Source of the DNA: Pseudomonas putida
Lineage (GTDB): Bacteria; Pseudomonadota; Gammaproteobacteria; Pseudomonadales; Pseudomonadaceae
Reading direction: 5' to 3'
Assembly (NCBI GenBank): GCA_041879295.1
Contig: CP047152.1
Coordinates: 4,779,501-4,843,500, forward strand
Length of the DNA: 64,000 nucleotides
Below, piece after piece: positions 61,391-64,000 of this stretch. The translations under genes were made by a program, and so were the position numbers. The notes beneath the pieces were generated by a model. That model had not been told where the DNA came from and did not search any database. It saw nothing but the letters and a program-made list of their open reading frames with translations. Position 1 is the first letter of the stretch, and every line of letters starts with the position of its first letter.

Positions 61391-62611
61391 ATGTCCGATT
61401 CCGCACCGCAGTTGTTGCGTCACCATCGTCCTTTTCTGGCCTTCTGGCTGGCTCGCGTGTTCACCGCCAGCGGCTTCCAGATGCTCACCGTGGCCATCGG
61501 CTGGCACCTCTACCAATTGACCGGCAACGTACTGGACCTGGGCCTTGTCGGCCTGGTCGAGTTCGCCCCACGGGTGCTGTTCATGTTGCACACCGGCCAT
61601 GTCGCCGACCGCTATGACAGGCGCAAGGTCGCCGCCTTGTGCCAGAGCCTTCAGGGCCTGATTGCCCTGGCGCTGGCGCTGGGCAGTGCCACCGACAACG
61701 TTACCCGCGAACTGATCTTTGCCCTGGCCTTCCTGCTCGGCGCCAGCCGCTCGTTCGAAATGCCGGCAACCCAGGCGCTGTTGCCCAATGTGGTACCGGC
61801 CGGGCTGTTCCCGCGGGCAGTGGCGGCGTCGGCCTCGGCCACCCAGTCGGCGACCATCGTGGCGCCGGCGGTGGGCGGTTTCCTGTATGCCTTTGGCAGC
61901 ATGTGGGTGTATGGCCCGACGGTGGCCCTGTACGCCATTGCCTGCGTGCTGACCCTGAGCCTGCAGGCGCGTGGCCAGGTCGCCCAGCGCGGGCGCGCCA
62001 GCATCGAGTCGCTGCTGGCTGGCATCCGCTTCATTCGCAGCCGGCCCGACATCCTCGGCGCCATCTCGCTCGACCTGTTCGCCGTATTGCTGGGTGGGGC
62101 CACCGCGTTGCTGCCGGTATTTGCCAAGGACATCCTGCTGACCGGCCCGATGGGCCTTGGCCTGTTGCGCTCGGCGCCAGCGGTGGGTGCGTTGCTGATG
62201 TCACTCTGGCTGGCGCGCTTCCCGTTCCAGCGCAACGTCGGGCGGACGATGTTCACTGCGGTCGGCGTGTTCGGCGTGGCGACCATCGCCTTCGGCCTGT
62301 CGACCTCCTTCTGGTTCTCGCTGGCAGTACTGGTGGTACTGGGTGCGGCAGACATGATCAGCATGGTCATTCGCAGTTCGTTCGTACAGCTGGAGACACC
62401 GGATGAAATGCGTGGGCGGGTGAGCGCAGTGAACGGCTTGTTCATCGGTGCCTCGAACCAGCTCGGCGAGTTCGAATCGGGGGTGACCGCGCACTGGTTT
62501 GGTACAGTGCCGGCGGTGGTGCTGGGCGGGGTGGGCACCTTGGTGGTGACCGGGGTGTGGATAAAACTGTTCCCTACCCTGGCCAAGCGGGATCGGTTGC
62601 ATAGCGGGTGA
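61391..62611 (+). CDS. MFS exporter (EntS-like)
   Basis: A 406-residue major facilitator with 12 predicted helices, of the MFS_3/EntS group that exports siderophores or drugs. The start is MSDSAPQLLRHHRPFLAFWL. The motif-A-like loop is GHVADRYDRRKVAALCQ between helices 2 and 3, and LGASRSFEMPATQALLPNVV is typical of the group. An upstream start in the same frame (61343) is possible but lacks a ribosome site. Substrate unknown. Confidence 0.88.
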   Translation: MSDSAPQLLRHHRPFLAFWLARVFTASGFQMLTVAIGWHLYQLTGNVLDLGLVGLVEFAPRVLFMLHTGHVADRYDRRKVAALCQSLQGLIALALALGSATDNVTRELIFALAFLLGASRSFEMPATQALLPNVVPAGLFPRAVAASASATQSATIVAPAVGGFLYAFGSMWVYGPTVALYAIACVLTLSLQARGQVAQRGRASIESLLAGIRFIRSRPDILGAISLDLFAVLLGGATALLPVFAKDILLTGPMGLGLLRSAPAVGALLMSLWLARFPFQRNVGRTMFTAVGVFGVATIAFGLSTSFWFSLAVLVVLGAADMISMVIRSSFVQLETPDEMRGRVSAVNGLFIGASNQLGEFESGVTAHWFGTVPAVVLGGVGTLVVTGVWIKLFPTLAKRDRLHSG

Positions 62612-62619
62612 TCGTTACC

Positions 62620-62680
62620 TGTGCCAGCCTTTTCGCGGGCATGCCCCGCCTACAGGGGACCTTACCCGCGAAGAGCAAGA
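62620..62680. repeat. REP-like pair, diverged
   Basis: TTTTCGCGGGCATGCCCCGC and a facing GACCTTACCCGCGAAGAG copy after the MFS gene; both cores carry changes. Confidence 0.6.
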
Positions 62681-62838
62681 AAAACCCATTCCCCAACGGC
62701 CATAGGCCCCCGCCATGCATGCTGGTATGATGCGCGGCTTTTTTCCTCCCCACACAAAACCACGGCATCCGGTACGGTCTGTGCTTTGCTGATGGGGTCG
62801 ATACATTCATGGCGCCGGGGGCGCCTTGGGGAGCGGGC

Positions 62839-64000
62839 ATGCTGGAAAGGCTGTTTCAACTAAGAGCACACAACACCAACGTGCGCACCGAGATTCTCGC
62901 GGGCGTCACCACCTTCCTGGCCATGGCCTACATCCTGTTCGTCAACCCGAGCATCCTCGGCGAGACCGGCATGGACAAGGGCGCGATCTTCGTCGCCACC
63001 TGCCTGGCAGCGGCCATCGGCTCCGCCACCATGGGCCTGATTGCCAACTACCCGATCGCCCTGGCACCGGGCATGGGCCTGAACGCGTTCTTCACCTACA
63101 CCGTGGTGCTGCACATGGGCCACACCTGGCAGGTGGCGCTGGGTGCCGTGTTCCTGTCTGCGGTGATGTTCTTCCTGCTGTCGATCTTCCGCATTCGCGA
63201 GTGGATCGTGAACAGCATTCCGCTGCCGCTGCGTTCGGCGATTGCCGCCGGTATCGGCCTGTTCCTAGCACTGATCGCCCTGCATAACGCTGGCATCGTC
63301 GTCGATAACCCAGCCACTTTGGTGGGCATGGGCGACCTCAAGCAGCCCTCGGTGATTCTCGCCACGCTGGGCTTCTTCCTGATCGTCGGCCTTGAGTCGC
63401 TGAAGGTGCGCGGCGCGGTATTGATCGGCATCCTGGCCGTCACCGTCGCGTCGATCGCCATGGGCGTCACGCCGTTCGGCGGGATCGTGTCGATGCCACC
63501 TTCGCTGGCACCCACCTTCCTGCAGCTGGACATCGCCGGTGCCCTCGATGTGGGCCTGATCAGCGTGATCTTCGCGTTCCTGTTCGTCGACCTGTTCGAC
63601 AACTCCGGCACCCTGATCGCCGTGGCCAAGCGCGCCGGCCTGATGGGCAAGGACGGCCACATGCCGAAGATGGGCCGCGCCCTGATCGCCGACAGCACCG
63701 CCGCCATGGCCGGCTCCCTGCTGGGCACCTCGACCACCACCAGCTACATCGAATCTGCTGCGGGTGTGAGCGCCGGTGGCCGTACCGGCCTGACTGCCAT
63801 CGTGGTTGCCGTGCTGTTCCTGCTGGCGCTGTTCTTCGCCCCGCTGGCCGGTAGCGTACCGGCCTTCGCCACGGCCCCGGCGCTGCTGTTCGTCGCCGTG
63901 CTGATGGCCTCGGGCCTGGCAGAAATAAACTGGGACGACGTGACCGAAGCCGCGCCGGTTGTCGTGACCGCCCTGGCCATGCCGCTGACCTACTCGATCG
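62839..64000 (+). CDS. AzgA/PbuG-type purine permease (5' part)
   Basis: The first 387 codons of an NCS2/AzgA-type purine (adenine, guanine or hypoxanthine) symporter that continues past the right edge. It starts MLERLFQLRAHNTNVRTEIL. The family signatures are AGVTTFLAMAYILFVNPSIL, ANYPIALAPGMGLNAFFTYT and SLLGTSTTTSYIESAAGVSA. The ribosome site GGGGAGCGGGC precedes the ATG, just behind a small GC hairpin (62811-62825) that might modulate initiation. Confidence 0.93.
   Translation, partial: MLERLFQLRAHNTNVRTEILAGVTTFLAMAYILFVNPSILGETGMDKGAIFVATCLAAAIGSATMGLIANYPIALAPGMGLNAFFTYTVVLHMGHTWQVALGAVFLSAVMFFLLSIFRIREWIVNSIPLPLRSAIAAGIGLFLALIALHNAGIVVDNPATLVGMGDLKQPSVILATLGFFLIVGLESLKVRGAVLIGILAVTVASIAMGVTPFGGIVSMPPSLAPTFLQLDIAGALDVGLISVIFAFLFVDLFDNSGTLIAVAKRAGLMGKDGHMPKMGRALIADSTAAMAGSLLGTSTTTSYIESAAGVSAGGRTGLTAIVVAVLFLLALFFAPLAGSVPAFATAPALLFVAVLMASGLAEINWDDVTEAAPVVVTALAMPLTYSI

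Overview
The window is a chromosomal segment of a Pseudomonas of the P. putida group. The evidence is GC-rich coding sequence; many short inverted repeats of the Pseudomonas REP type (core like GCGGGTTTACCCGC); the hmgR / hmgA-fahA-maiA homogentisate locus; a short LOV protein matching PpSB1-LOV, including a photoactive Cys53; a 235-residue LuxR solo matching PpoR; FabV; and the cioAB cyanide-insensitive oxidase genes. Species assignment is inference from recognised proteins, not from a database search.

Layout. 1-6.5 kb: the start of an efflux system (FUSC permease, NodT-type outer membrane lipoprotein), a divergent LysR regulator, a D-2-hydroxyacid dehydrogenase, an EamA permease and an AraC regulator. 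6.5-12.9 kb: a six-gene minus-strand iron-uptake cluster, from a Fur-like box through DUF3649, PepSY-TM and DUF3325 proteins, an ECF sigma factor and FecR to a FecA-type TonB receptor. The first five genes overlap end to end. 13.1-13.9 kb: a ribosome-associated HPF-like protein and a DUF3509 protein.

13.9-23.25 kb is an AT-rich accessory island inserted at the 3' end of psiE. A 69-bp direct repeat of the psiE tail (65/69 identical) bounds it. It holds a broken PAAR/Rhs N-terminus, several stranded Rhs or nuclease-toxin tips, at least seven small genes that look like orphan immunity genes (one SMI1/KNR4, two Imm43/DUF1629-like), and a complete IS3-family element with a CAG target duplication. 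At the left border the Rhs frame is fused in frame to the last codons of psiE through a 9-bp shared stretch. I read the whole as the graveyard of a polymorphic toxin locus.

23-31.9 kb: psiE, a frameshifted DUF6124 gene with an intact DUF3077 partner, a 62-bp perfect inverted repeat, SOS-controlled yebG, a leucine-dehydrogenase-like gene, a SirB1-like gene, and the tyrosine/phenylalanine breakdown genes hmgA-fahA-maiA with divergent hmgR. 31.8-35.9 kb: a frameshifted unknown gene antisense to the hmgR tail, a possible small RNA, an alpha/beta hydrolase, lrgA-lrgB and their LysR regulator. 36.4-40.7 kb: flavodoxin, LOV photoreceptor, a LitR-like MerR regulator, a monooxygenase-like protein, FolM, DUF1244 and HopJ proteins; this looks like a light-response neighbourhood. 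41-48 kb: FabV, acetyl-CoA acetyltransferase, a 149-bp tandem REP array, a miniature MetE-like gene and a divergent methylenetetrahydrofolate reductase family gene. 47.7-51 kb: cstA-yjiX-yjiA. 51-64 kb: PilZ protein, NCS2 purine permease, radA, mscL, fpr, ppoR, rlmG, cioAB with a 51-residue DUF2474 subunit, an MFS exporter, and the beginning of an AzgA-type purine permease.
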